From NCBI GenBank assembly GCA_002335845.1, contig DDCV01000117.1, positions 1 to 5,740 of the forward strand: a DNA stretch of 5,740 nt, read 5' to 3'. Each line of letters begins with the position of its first letter. Position 1 is the stretch's first letter. Positions 1 through 5,631 of this stretch are shown here, in pieces. A program made the position numbers and the translations under genes. The notes below the pieces were generated by a model that worked only from the letters and a program-made list of their open reading frames with translations, was not told the DNA's origin and searched no databases. The DNA is from Rickettsiales bacterium UBA1997 (GTDB lineage: Bacteria > Pseudomonadota > Alphaproteobacteria > Rickettsiales > UBA1997).

Positions 1-2
1 TA

Positions 3-68
3 TTAAAAATTTTTAAGGAGATTTCTACTAAAAAAGACGAAGAAGGTATCAAAATATTTTTCTTTTAA
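3..68 (+). CDS. Possible C-terminal tail of an upstream gene (partial, weak)
   Basis: A plus-strand frame is open from the window edge and ends at a TAA at 66-68, giving about 21 residues rich in Lys, Glu, Phe and Ile. It contains the stretch KEISTKKDEEG and ends in KIFFF. The other two plus-strand frames hit stops within the first 15 bases, and no minus-strand start is visible here. If real, the gene converges on the LD-carboxypeptidase gene. The evidence is only a short open frame in AT-rich DNA, so it may be chance. The last 20 bases resemble the core of the palindromic repeats found later in the window, so the tail may derive from a repeat fragment. No function can be assigned. Confidence 0.3.
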   Translation, partial: LKIFKEISTKKDEEGIKIFFF

Positions 69-95
69 AAACAAGGTTTTCACCCAGTGAAGAAA

Positions 96-1001
96 TTACA
101 ATATTTTAAAAGTTGGGGCAATGCCTAGCGGGATAGATAAATTGGTGGCGCCATGACCTATATTTCTTATTTCAAAGGCTGGAATTTTTATTTGAGAAAT
201 GAATTCATTAATTATTTGATTGAGATGATATTGGTTATTGCGATCAGCTTTTTCAGTAAAATCTCCTATGAAAATGGCGCGACAATTATTAAAAATATTG
301 GCATTTTTGAGGTGATTTAGCATGCGATCAATTTTGTAAGCTTCTTCATCCACATCTTCAATTAGCATAGCATATTCACCATTATTATTAATTTGCCATT
401 TTGTGCCAATTGAAGTTTGAATCAAAGATAAATTTCCGCCCAATAATTTTGGTAAATTCACTATTTTTAAAGCTGGGTTTAGAGGTCTAACTTCATATGA
501 CAAAATCTTTATCTTGCCAAATAAAATATCTTTAAAAAGTTGGATAGATTTATTATTTATCCGGCCATTGGCAATATCTTTTAGAACGGGGCAATGCAGC
601 GTTGAAAATTTAAAACAATTATTAAATGCCAGATGCAAACTAGTGATATCGCTAAAGCCGCATAAAAGCTTAAATTTTTGTGGTTTTTTGCCTTCTAATA
701 GATCATTCAAAATACGCGCTGCCCCGTATCCTCCTCTATTTGCAGCAATGACTTTGGAATTGTCGCAGCTAAAAGTTTTTTGTAGCTCGCTTAACCTTTC
801 TTCGTCGGAATTAGCCAAAAAAGCTTCATGATTTGGTGTTTTACAAGGAAAAATCTGCGGTCTTAACCCCCAATCTGTTAATAAATCTTTAATGCTAGCT
901 ATTTCACCGGGTTTCAAAGCAAAAGATGGTGAAATTAAACTAATATCATCACCTTTGATTAATTTTGGCCAATAATCTGGTATTTCAAAACTTAATTGCA
1001 T
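96..1001 (-). CDS. ldcA: LD-carboxypeptidase, peptidase family S66 (LdcA/MccF type)
   Basis: This 301-residue protein has the layout of the S66 serine peptidases. LdcA enzymes remove the terminal D-Ala from murein tetrapeptides in the cytoplasm during peptidoglycan recycling; MccF relatives cleave peptide-nucleotide toxins. An N-terminal segment (GDDISLISPS, residues 17-26) matches the family's opening strand. A glycine-rich RGGYGAARIL (89-98) is followed by the nucleophile motif GFSD with Ser117. Glu215 in LIEDVDE and His283 in IGHG complete the expected Ser-Glu-His triad, spaced as in E. coli LdcA. No signal peptide is visible, which fits a cytoplasmic enzyme. The ATG at 999-1001 overlaps the end of the upstream amidotransferase-like gene by 10 bases, supporting both the start and co-translation. 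No Shine-Dalgarno sequence is visible. The family is secure; the choice between murein recycling and MccF-like detoxification is inferred. Confidence 0.9.
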   Translation of the reverse strand: MQLSFEIPDYWPKLIKGDDISLISPSFALKPGEIASIKDLLTDWGLRPQIFPCKTPNHEAFLANSDEERLSELQKTFSCDNSKVIAANRGGYGAARILNDLLEGKKPQKFKLLCGFSDITSLHLAFNNCFKFSTLHCPVLKDIANGRINNKSIQLFKDILFGKIKILSYEVRPLNPALKIVNLPKLLGGNLSLIQTSIGTKWQINNNGEYAMLIEDVDEEAYKIDRMLNHLKNANIFNNCRAIFIGDFTEKADRNNQYHLNQIINEFISQIKIPAFEIRNIGHGATNLSIPLGIAPTFKIL

Positions 1002-1714
1002 GCTTGGATAAATTTTTTAAATATCTCAAAATCCGGATTAAAATCTGTGATTTGCTCTTGTTTGTAGCAAGCAAAATCAGGATGCCACTGCACACCAATA
1101 GCAAATTTTTTATCTTTAACCTCAATAGCCTCAATGCAGCCATCACTAGCTTTGGCACTAATATTAACTTTATCACTAACCTCAACAATCGCTTCATTGT
1201 GATCGGAATTAACGCTGATTATGTTTTTACCTACAATATTATGCAGCAAGCTATTTGACTCAATAATAATATCATGATTTTTTGTGTAGCCAAAATGCTG
1301 CAGAGGAGTTTTTAAATATTTATGAATATTGCCAGTTAATTTACATCCTAAAATCCCACCCAGAACTTGCATGCCAGCACAAATTCCAAAAAATGGCATA
1401 TCTTGTTTCAAGGCTTCTTTGATCAAAGCTTCTTCAAAAATAAATCGCGGCGATTTTTGATAAGGGCTAGTGTCTAAATCATTATGATACCAACTATTGG
1501 GAGTTTTGTAAAAACCACCAGGTACAATAAGTCCGTCTATTTTATCTAAATATTCTTTAACTTCATCAGGATTGCAATATGGTATCAACCATGGAGTGCC
1601 TCCAGCCAATCTTGTTGCTTTAACATAGTGAGTTCTTAGGGCAAAATATTCATAGTTAGAAAACCCGCCTTTCTCATGCCAGTCTAAAACTATTCCTATT
1701 ATTGGTTTTTTCAT
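992..1714 (-). CDS. Class I glutamine amidotransferase-like protein, peptidase C26 (gamma-glutamyl hydrolase type)
   Basis: This 240-residue single-domain protein resembles PuuD-like gamma-glutamyl-GABA hydrolases, which hydrolyse gamma-glutamyl amide bonds. It starts with the typical KKPIIGIVLDW and has an oxyanion-loop PGG at 65-67. The nucleophile elbow FGICAGMQ places the catalytic Cys at 112. His211 in VQWHPDF is the second catalytic residue. The third position is Asp213, giving HPD where most class I amidotransferases have HPE, a conservative change. There is no fused synthetase domain, so it probably acts as a hydrolase and not as an ammonia donor. The stop overlaps the start of the LD-carboxypeptidase gene. 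The true substrate is unknown; gamma-D-glutamyl murein peptides are a guess from this neighbour, and polyamine breakdown (PuuD role) is an alternative with no supporting neighbours here. ATG at 1712-1714; no ribosome binding site is visible. Confidence 0.87.
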   Translation of the reverse strand: MKKPIIGIVLDWHEKGGFSNYEYFALRTHYVKATRLAGGTPWLIPYCNPDEVKEYLDKIDGLIVPGGFYKTPNSWYHNDLDTSPYQKSPRFIFEEALIKEALKQDMPFFGICAGMQVLGGILGCKLTGNIHKYLKTPLQHFGYTKNHDIIIESNSLLHNIVGKNIISVNSDHNEAIVEVSDKVNISAKASDGCIEAIEVKDKKFAIGVQWHPDFACYKQEQITDFNPDFEIFKKFIQACN

Positions 1715-1774
1715 GATAAATTATTTTATGAACTGGTTAATGTTACAATCATCAAAATTAATACTAATTCCCAA

Positions 1775-1829
1775 CTTTAGAAGTGCTAGCTTCAGATAAA
1801 AAAGATGACGCATTATTGTGCTTCTAAAG
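1775..1829. repeat. Inverted repeat between proA and the C26 hydrolase gene
   Basis: CTTTAGAAG at 1775-1783 is matched by its reverse complement CTTCTAAAG at 1821-1829, with a 37-base loop. The left part also holds a smaller palindrome (GAAG...CTTC, 1780-1793). It lies just downstream of proA and could slow or end proA transcription, but the stem is short, poor in GC and not followed by a clear T run. The surrounding 128-base gap holds nothing else that I recognise. Confidence 0.25.
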
Positions 1830-1842
1830 ATGAACTTTGGTA

Positions 1843-3102
1843 TTACTTCCTTACGGCAAAATCACTGCTAACAATGTATTTATAGATCGTTAACTGCTCC
1901 AGACCCACTGGACCACGGGCATGAAGTTTGCCAGTTGAAATACCAACTTCGCCACCAAGACCAAACTCGCCACCATCAGCAAATTGTGTAGAAGCGTTAT
2001 GCATTACGATTGCTGAGTCAATTTCTTGTAGAAATTGCCAAGCGGCTTGCTTGTCTTCGCAAATTATACTTTCAGTGTGATTTGACGAATTTTGATTAAT
2101 ATGCCAAATAGCTTCATCAATATCTTTGACTATTTTTAGTGAGACAATTTTATCAAGATATTCTGTAGAAAAATCTTTTTTATTGGCTTTTTTTATTCTT
2201 TTATCAATTTTGCAGGATTTTTTATCGCCTCTTATTTCGCAACTAACTGCCGATAAATCATCGCAAATAAGTGGTAAAATATCCTTAGCAATTTCTTCAT
2301 CCACAACAATTGATTCACAAGCGCCGCAAATTCCAACTCGGCGCATTTTAGCATTAAAAATAATTTTACGCGCTTTTTGCAAGTCGCAAGATTGATGAAC
2401 ATAGCTATGACAATTGCCGTCAAGATGCTTGAATAAAGGTATTTTACTTTTGCTTGCAATAGCTTTAATCAAAGATTTTCCGCCACGAGGAATTACCACA
2501 TCGATATAATTCGACATTTTGAGCAGCTGATCAACATAGTTGCGATTAATATTGCTTATCAATGTAACGCAATTTTCATCAAAACCGCAATCTCTAAGGG
2601 CTTGGCGATAAATATTGGCAATTATATTTGACGAGTTTATAGAGTCGGAACCGCAGCGCAAAATTGTTACATTGCCAGATTTTAAAGCGAGCGCAGCAAT
2701 ATCTGAGGTAACATTCGGCCTTGATTCATAAATCGCCAATAAAACTCCAATTGGCGTCGTTATTCTTTTTATATTTAGGCCATTATTTCTTGTTGTATCA
2801 TAAAGAATTTTTCCAACAGGATCAGCCATTTTTGCTATTTCCCTAACTGCACTTATAATGCCATTGATTCTGTCTTCATCAAGTCTAAGGCGATCAATTT
2901 TTGCTTCTGATAAATTATTTTTTTGCGCAGCCAATAAATCTTTTTTATTGGCGTGGATAATATTTTCGGTATTTTTTGTGAGTAACTCAACAACCTTATT
3001 TAATATATTATTTTTTGATAAAGTATTAAGATTAGATAATTTGTAACTTGCCTTTTTGCTATTTTGACAAATTTTCTCTATTTCTTGCTTAATTAGGTTC
3101 AT
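1843..3102 (-). CDS. proA: Glutamate-5-semialdehyde dehydrogenase (gamma-glutamyl phosphate reductase)
   Basis: ProA reduces gamma-glutamyl phosphate with NADPH to glutamate-5-semialdehyde, the second step of proline synthesis from glutamate, in the cytoplasm. The 419 residues match the family's usual length (417 in E. coli). Family motifs appear in order: ITTPIGVLLAIYESRPNVTSD (114-134, with ESRPNVTSD the hallmark), PRGG at 205-208, HLDGNCH (226-232), the catalytic Cys259 in RRVGICGACE, TEYLDKIVS (313-321), and the C-terminal block from STQFADGGEF (371-380) to LHARGPVGLEQLT (393-405). All key residues look intact. The start ATG at 3100-3102 lacks a Shine-Dalgarno sequence but fits the family N-terminus. 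It is the first gene of the minus-strand group and is divergent from mlaE. Its usual partner ProB is not in the window. Confidence 0.97.
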   Translation of the reverse strand: MNLIKQEIEKICQNSKKASYKLSNLNTLSKNNILNKVVELLTKNTENIIHANKKDLLAAQKNNLSEAKIDRLRLDEDRINGIISAVREIAKMADPVGKILYDTTRNNGLNIKRITTPIGVLLAIYESRPNVTSDIAALALKSGNVTILRCGSDSINSSNIIANIYRQALRDCGFDENCVTLISNINRNYVDQLLKMSNYIDVVIPRGGKSLIKAIASKSKIPLFKHLDGNCHSYVHQSCDLQKARKIIFNAKMRRVGICGACESIVVDEEIAKDILPLICDDLSAVSCEIRGDKKSCKIDKRIKKANKKDFSTEYLDKIVSLKIVKDIDEAIWHINQNSSNHTESIICEDKQAAWQFLQEIDSAIVMHNASTQFADGGEFGLGGEVGISTGKLHARGPVGLEQLTIYKYIVSSDFAVRK

Positions 3103-3194
3103 TTTTTAAAATAAAAATCTATATTATTTAGAGGTATAATTTGTTGTTATAATGTTAACTAGTTATTGGTTAATAGCTAAACACTGTTAGCTAA

Positions 3195-3349
3195 TACCAT
3201 TTCCATAAATTAAATACTCATTTACTATATCTTTGTTATTTTTATTTTTCAATTTTAAATCTTGAAATATCTGGATATTACGGCGATTTAAAATTAAATC
3301 TAAAAATAAAAATATTTTGTAAATGAGTATTTAATTTATGGAATTGGTA
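3195..3349 (-). mobile_element. Palindromic MITE-like element A, 155 bp, complete
   Basis: The left arm (3195-3225) and right arm (3319-3349) are 31-bp inverted repeats with one mismatch. The element begins TACCA and ends TGGTA and is flanked by TAA on both sides (3192-3194 and 3350-3352), consistent with a 3-bp target duplication (or TA if the end bases are counted as target). The inner part is also largely self-complementary (GATTTAAAAT-type stems around 3250-3300) and leaves a central loop near 3265-3283, so the whole unit can fold into one long hairpin. It encodes no protein, so it would need a transposase in trans. It lies between divergent proA and mlaE. The strand given is the orientation in which its core matches element C. 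It resembles Rickettsia palindromic elements or Correia/ERIC repeats in general form only. Confidence 0.9.
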
Positions 3350-3353
3350 TAAT
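3345..3353 (+). promoter_or_regulatory. Extended -10 promoter motif (TGGTATAAT) formed at the edge of element A
   Basis: The last five bases of element A (TGGTA) plus the flanking TAAT spell TG-n-TATAAT, a perfect extended -10 box pointing to mlaE. The mlaE ATG lies 41 bases beyond it, which would give a leader of about 35 bases. No good -35 box is seen at 16-18 bases upstream; extended -10 promoters often do without one. This is a sequence match only, and AT-rich DNA yields such matches by chance. Confidence 0.5.
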
Positions 3354-3394
3354 TAATAATAAAATCACAATTCAAGTCTAATTACATCGAATTT

Positions 3395-4192
3395 ATGATA
3401 TCAAACATAACTTTAACAATATCCAAATTCTTAGCAGCAATTGGTCGATTTACTCTATCTAACATAGAAAAGCTAGGTGTCATTAGTATTTTTATTGCTC
3501 GCGCCGTTAAGCATTGTTTTTTACCACCATTCTATCCGCGTCTAATTCTGCGACAATTTTTAAGAATAGGATATTTTTCCCTTCCCGTCGTTGGCCTAAC
3601 GGCAATTTTTTCTGGAGCCGTACTAGCTTTGCAGAGCTATTCAGGGTTTTCAAGATTTAACGCCGAAAGCACAATAGCGACAGTTGTTGTGCTGTCAATC
3701 ACTCGTGAATTAGGTCCCGTTCTTGCTGGACTAATGGTTGCTGGAAGAGTTGGAGCTTCAATGGCTGCAGAAATTGCAACTATGAGAGTTACTGAGCAAA
3801 TTGACGCCCTTAAAACACTTTCGACCAATCCTTTTAAATACCTCGTAGCGCCAAGAATTATTGCCGCTGTTTTCTCTTTACCATTATTGGTTTTGGTTGC
3901 TGATATTATCGGAGTCATGGGCGGTTATTTAGTTAGCGTACACTCCTTAGGATTCTCGCCAGGTCCCTATATCAATAGCACTATTAAGTTTTTGGAGATA
4001 GTGGATGTCGTGTCTGGATTAGTTAAGGCAGCATTTTTTGGCTTTATAATTGCTATTATGGGTTGTTATTTTGGCTATAATTCTAACCGTGGCGCAGAGG
4101 GTGTTGGCATTGCAACAACTAATGCCGTGGTTTCATCTTCAATCATGATTTTATTATTAAATTATGTAATTACTGGTTGGTTTTTTAGTTAA
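3395..4192 (+). CDS. mlaE: MlaE-family ABC transporter permease (phospholipid / outer-membrane lipid transport)
   Basis: MlaE is the inner-membrane permease of the Mla system, which moves phospholipids between the inner membrane and periplasmic carriers to maintain outer-membrane asymmetry. The 265-residue protein has an amphipathic N-terminal part, then hydrophobic segments at roughly 61-82, 92-113, 153-180, 205-226 and 243-263. The family signature is clear: SITRELGPVLAGLMVAGRVG at 101-120, then EIATMRVTEQIDAL (126-139), the region that contacts the ATPase. The C-terminal GAEGVGIATTNAVV (233-246) is also typical. The protein resembles rickettsial YrbE/MlaE proteins as I remember them. The ATG at 3395 has no Shine-Dalgarno sequence. 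mlaF and mlaD, often adjacent, are absent here. argB follows after about 50 bases and may be co-transcribed. Confidence 0.95.
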   Translation: MISNITLTISKFLAAIGRFTLSNIEKLGVISIFIARAVKHCFLPPFYPRLILRQFLRIGYFSLPVVGLTAIFSGAVLALQSYSGFSRFNAESTIATVVVLSITRELGPVLAGLMVAGRVGASMAAEIATMRVTEQIDALKTLSTNPFKYLVAPRIIAAVFSLPLLVLVADIIGVMGGYLVSVHSLGFSPGPYINSTIKFLEIVDVVSGLVKAAFFGFIIAIMGCYFGYNSNRGAEGVGIATTNAVVSSSIMILLLNYVITGWFFS

Positions 4193-4244
4193 AACGGAAT
4201 TAGTCTAAATATATTACTCTTTATTAATTTTAAAAATTTTTTTG

Positions 4245-5216
4245 ATGTCAAATATTGTAAATATGGGTGGTGGTTCAAATGATAATGGTAGCAAGTCAAG
4301 CTCTCTTAAGGATATTGAAATTCAGCAAGAAAAAGATAAAATAGACTGGTCGCACAAAGCCAATGTATTATGCGAAGCATTGCCTTATATGAAAAAATTT
4401 GCTGGCGAAACTTTTGTTATCAAATTTGGCGGCAGTGCTATGGGGCAAAATGAAAATCTACAAAATTTTGCTAAAAGCATTGTGTTGCTGAAGCAAGTTG
4501 GGATCAACCCAATTATAGTTCATGGCGGTGGCCCGCAAATCTGCGATATGCTAAATCGACTTGATATTAAATCATCTTTTGTTGATGGCCTAAGAATCAC
4601 AGATAAAGATACTGTTGATATAGTGGAAATGGTTTTAGCGGGCTCAATCAATAAAATGATTGTCAACGAAATCAATAAAGCTGGCGGCAAAGCTATAGGA
4701 ATTAGCGGCAAAGATGCCAATTTAATTCGCGCTAAAAAAATCACTCGCACCAAAAAAGATCCCGATTCTAATATTGAAAAAATTCTTAATTTAGGATATG
4801 TTGGCGAGCCTTATGCGGTTGACCCTGAAATTTTTGGAATTTTTGAAGATTCCGATTTAATTCCCGTAGTAGCGCCAATTGGAATAGGCGATAATGGCGA
4901 AACTTTTAATATAAATGCCGACACTGTAGCAGGCAGCTTAGCTTCAGCAACGCAGGCTTCAAAATTAATTATTTTATCCGACGTTGATGGCGTAATGCTA
5001 CCCAATAATGAATTAGTAAGTCATTTAAATATAGCCACCGCACAAAAAATGATCAAAGATGGCATTATCGTTGGCGGCATGATTCCAAAAATAGAAACTT
5101 GTATCAAATCATTAGAAATGGGAGTCGGCTTTGCCCACATTCTCAATGGCAGCATCGACAACATATTGCTAATGGAAATATTCACCGAAAGCGGCGCCGG
5201 CACTATGATAATATAA
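4245..5216 (+). CDS. argB: Acetylglutamate kinase
   Basis: ArgB phosphorylates N-acetyl-L-glutamate with ATP, the second step of arginine synthesis. Counting from the TTG codon at 4242 (residue 1), the motifs are KFGGSAM (61-67, ATP-binding Lys61), HGGGPQ (94-99), GLRITD (116-121, substrate Arg118), NINADTVAG (223-231), LSDVDGV (245-251) and GGMIPK with catalytic Lys283. I prefer the ATG at 4245, one codon later, giving 323 residues; ATG 4263 is also possible. About 26 residues before KFGGSAM (DWSHKANVLCEALPYMKKFA) form the N-terminal helix found in hexameric, arginine-inhibited enzymes, so feedback inhibition by arginine is likely. Ahead of that lies an extra segment of about 30 residues rich in Gly, Ser and Asn that I do not recognise. 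No Shine-Dalgarno sequence or clear terminator is visible. Confidence 0.96.
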   Translation: MSNIVNMGGGSNDNGSKSSSLKDIEIQQEKDKIDWSHKANVLCEALPYMKKFAGETFVIKFGGSAMGQNENLQNFAKSIVLLKQVGINPIIVHGGGPQICDMLNRLDIKSSFVDGLRITDKDTVDIVEMVLAGSINKMIVNEINKAGGKAIGISGKDANLIRAKKITRTKKDPDSNIEKILNLGYVGEPYAVDPEIFGIFEDSDLIPVVAPIGIGDNGETFNINADTVAGSLASATQASKLIILSDVDGVMLPNNELVSHLNIATAQKMIKDGIIVGGMIPKIETCIKSLEMGVGFAHILNGSIDNILLMEIFTESGAGTMII

Positions 5217-5263
5217 AGAAATTGGCGCTATTATCCTAAAAACGGCTGCAGAAATCACTCTTA

Positions 5264-5330
5264 TACTATTTCCACAAATTAAGTATCTAATTACAAAATA
5301 TTTTTGCTTTTAGATTTAATTTTAAATTGC
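5264..5330 (+). repeat. Half copy of element A (A'), left arm and half of core
   Basis: This stretch aligns with the reverse complement of element A from its TACCA end inward. The arm (from TACTATTTCC) matches at about 24 of 30 positions, followed by a near-identical core (CAAAATATTTTT at 5294, then TAGATTTAATTTTAAATTGC ending at 5330). The core starts 30 bases from the element end in A and A', and 31 in C. It stops at the predicted hairpin apex, where element B begins; no right half is found in the window. The 47 bases between argB and this copy show nothing I recognise. Confidence 0.75.
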
Positions 5331-5332
5331 AA

Positions 5333-5628
5333 GACCCCTGCAAATCATCCAATTTTGATGAATTTTTAGGCATTTTTTATTTTTTAAATTTTAGCGTATC
5401 TTGATATGCGTGAATTTAAAAAATCAAAATAATACCAAGTTGCAATCTATAGCTTAGTTTTATCAAAATATTTTTTCTTTTAGATTTTATTTTTAATTGC
5501 CGACATAGCTGGCTATTTCAAAATTAAAAATAAAATAACAAAAGGAAAAAGATGAAGATAAAAATAAGCTATAGATTGCAACTTGGTATAACAACAAAAT
5601 TACCAAAATTGGATGATTTGCAGGGGTA
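5333..5628. mobile_element. Palindromic element B (about 137 bp), interrupted by element C
   Basis: Perfect 24-bp inverted arms lie at 5334-5357 and 5604-5627 (outer part ACCCCTGCAAATC). Removing element C with one TAA copy leaves about 137 bp that remain self-complementary further inward, with the apex at GCGTATCTTGATATGCG (5393-5409). The right end reads GGGGTA, similar in form to the TGGTA ends of A and C; the left end reads GACCCC where TACCCC would be expected, so it may have mutated. The inner part is not clearly related to the A/C core. No matching target duplication is seen. No coding capacity. Confidence 0.75.
5433..5588 (+). mobile_element. Palindromic MITE-like element C, 156 bp, complete, inserted in element B
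   Basis: Perfect 24-bp terminal inverted repeats lie at 5433-5456 and 5565-5588, beginning TACCAAGTTGC and ending GCAACTTGGTA. TAA flanks both sides (5430-5432 and 5589-5591). The core from CAAAATATTTTTT (5464) through the apex TTGCCGACATAGCTGGCTAT aligns with element A at about 55 of 68 positions by eye, and the total length is within one base of A, yet the arms are unrelated to A's arms. Stems such as ATTTTATTTTTAATT and AATTAAAAATAAAAT pair across the apex. It splits the right half of element B, so it is the younger insertion. It has no protein-coding content. Confidence 0.9.
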
Positions 5629-5631
5629 TTA

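Noticed and set aside
514..831. Plus-strand open frame of 105 residues opposite the LD-carboxypeptidase gene
   Set aside because: It is antisense to a gene with intact catalytic motifs and its product shows no family features.
965..1258. Plus-strand frame opposite the C26 hydrolase, and a minus-strand frame at 985-1197 overlapping it
   Set aside because: Both are alternate-frame shadows of the C26 gene, which carries the catalytic Cys and His motifs.
3195..3349. CRISPR array or riboswitch as an explanation of the proA-mlaE repeat
   Set aside because: There are only two inverted arms, no direct repeats with regular spacers, and no conserved ligand-binding fold; TAA flanks and a second copy favour a mobile palindrome.
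3637..3918. Minus-strand open frame of 93 residues opposite mlaE
   Set aside because: It covers the most conserved part of mlaE in antisense and has no features of its own.
4193..4244. Terminator between mlaE and argB
   Set aside because: Only an A/T-rich stretch with a T run is present; no GC-containing stem precedes it, so readthrough into argB is more likely.
4520..5203. Three minus-strand open frames opposite argB
   Set aside because: They are antisense shadows of a well-conserved kinase gene.
5393..5409. Small hairpin GCGTATC/GATATGCG as an argB terminator
   Set aside because: It lies about 180 bases past argB, has a mismatch and a tiny loop, lacks a clean T run, and is better explained as the apex of element B.
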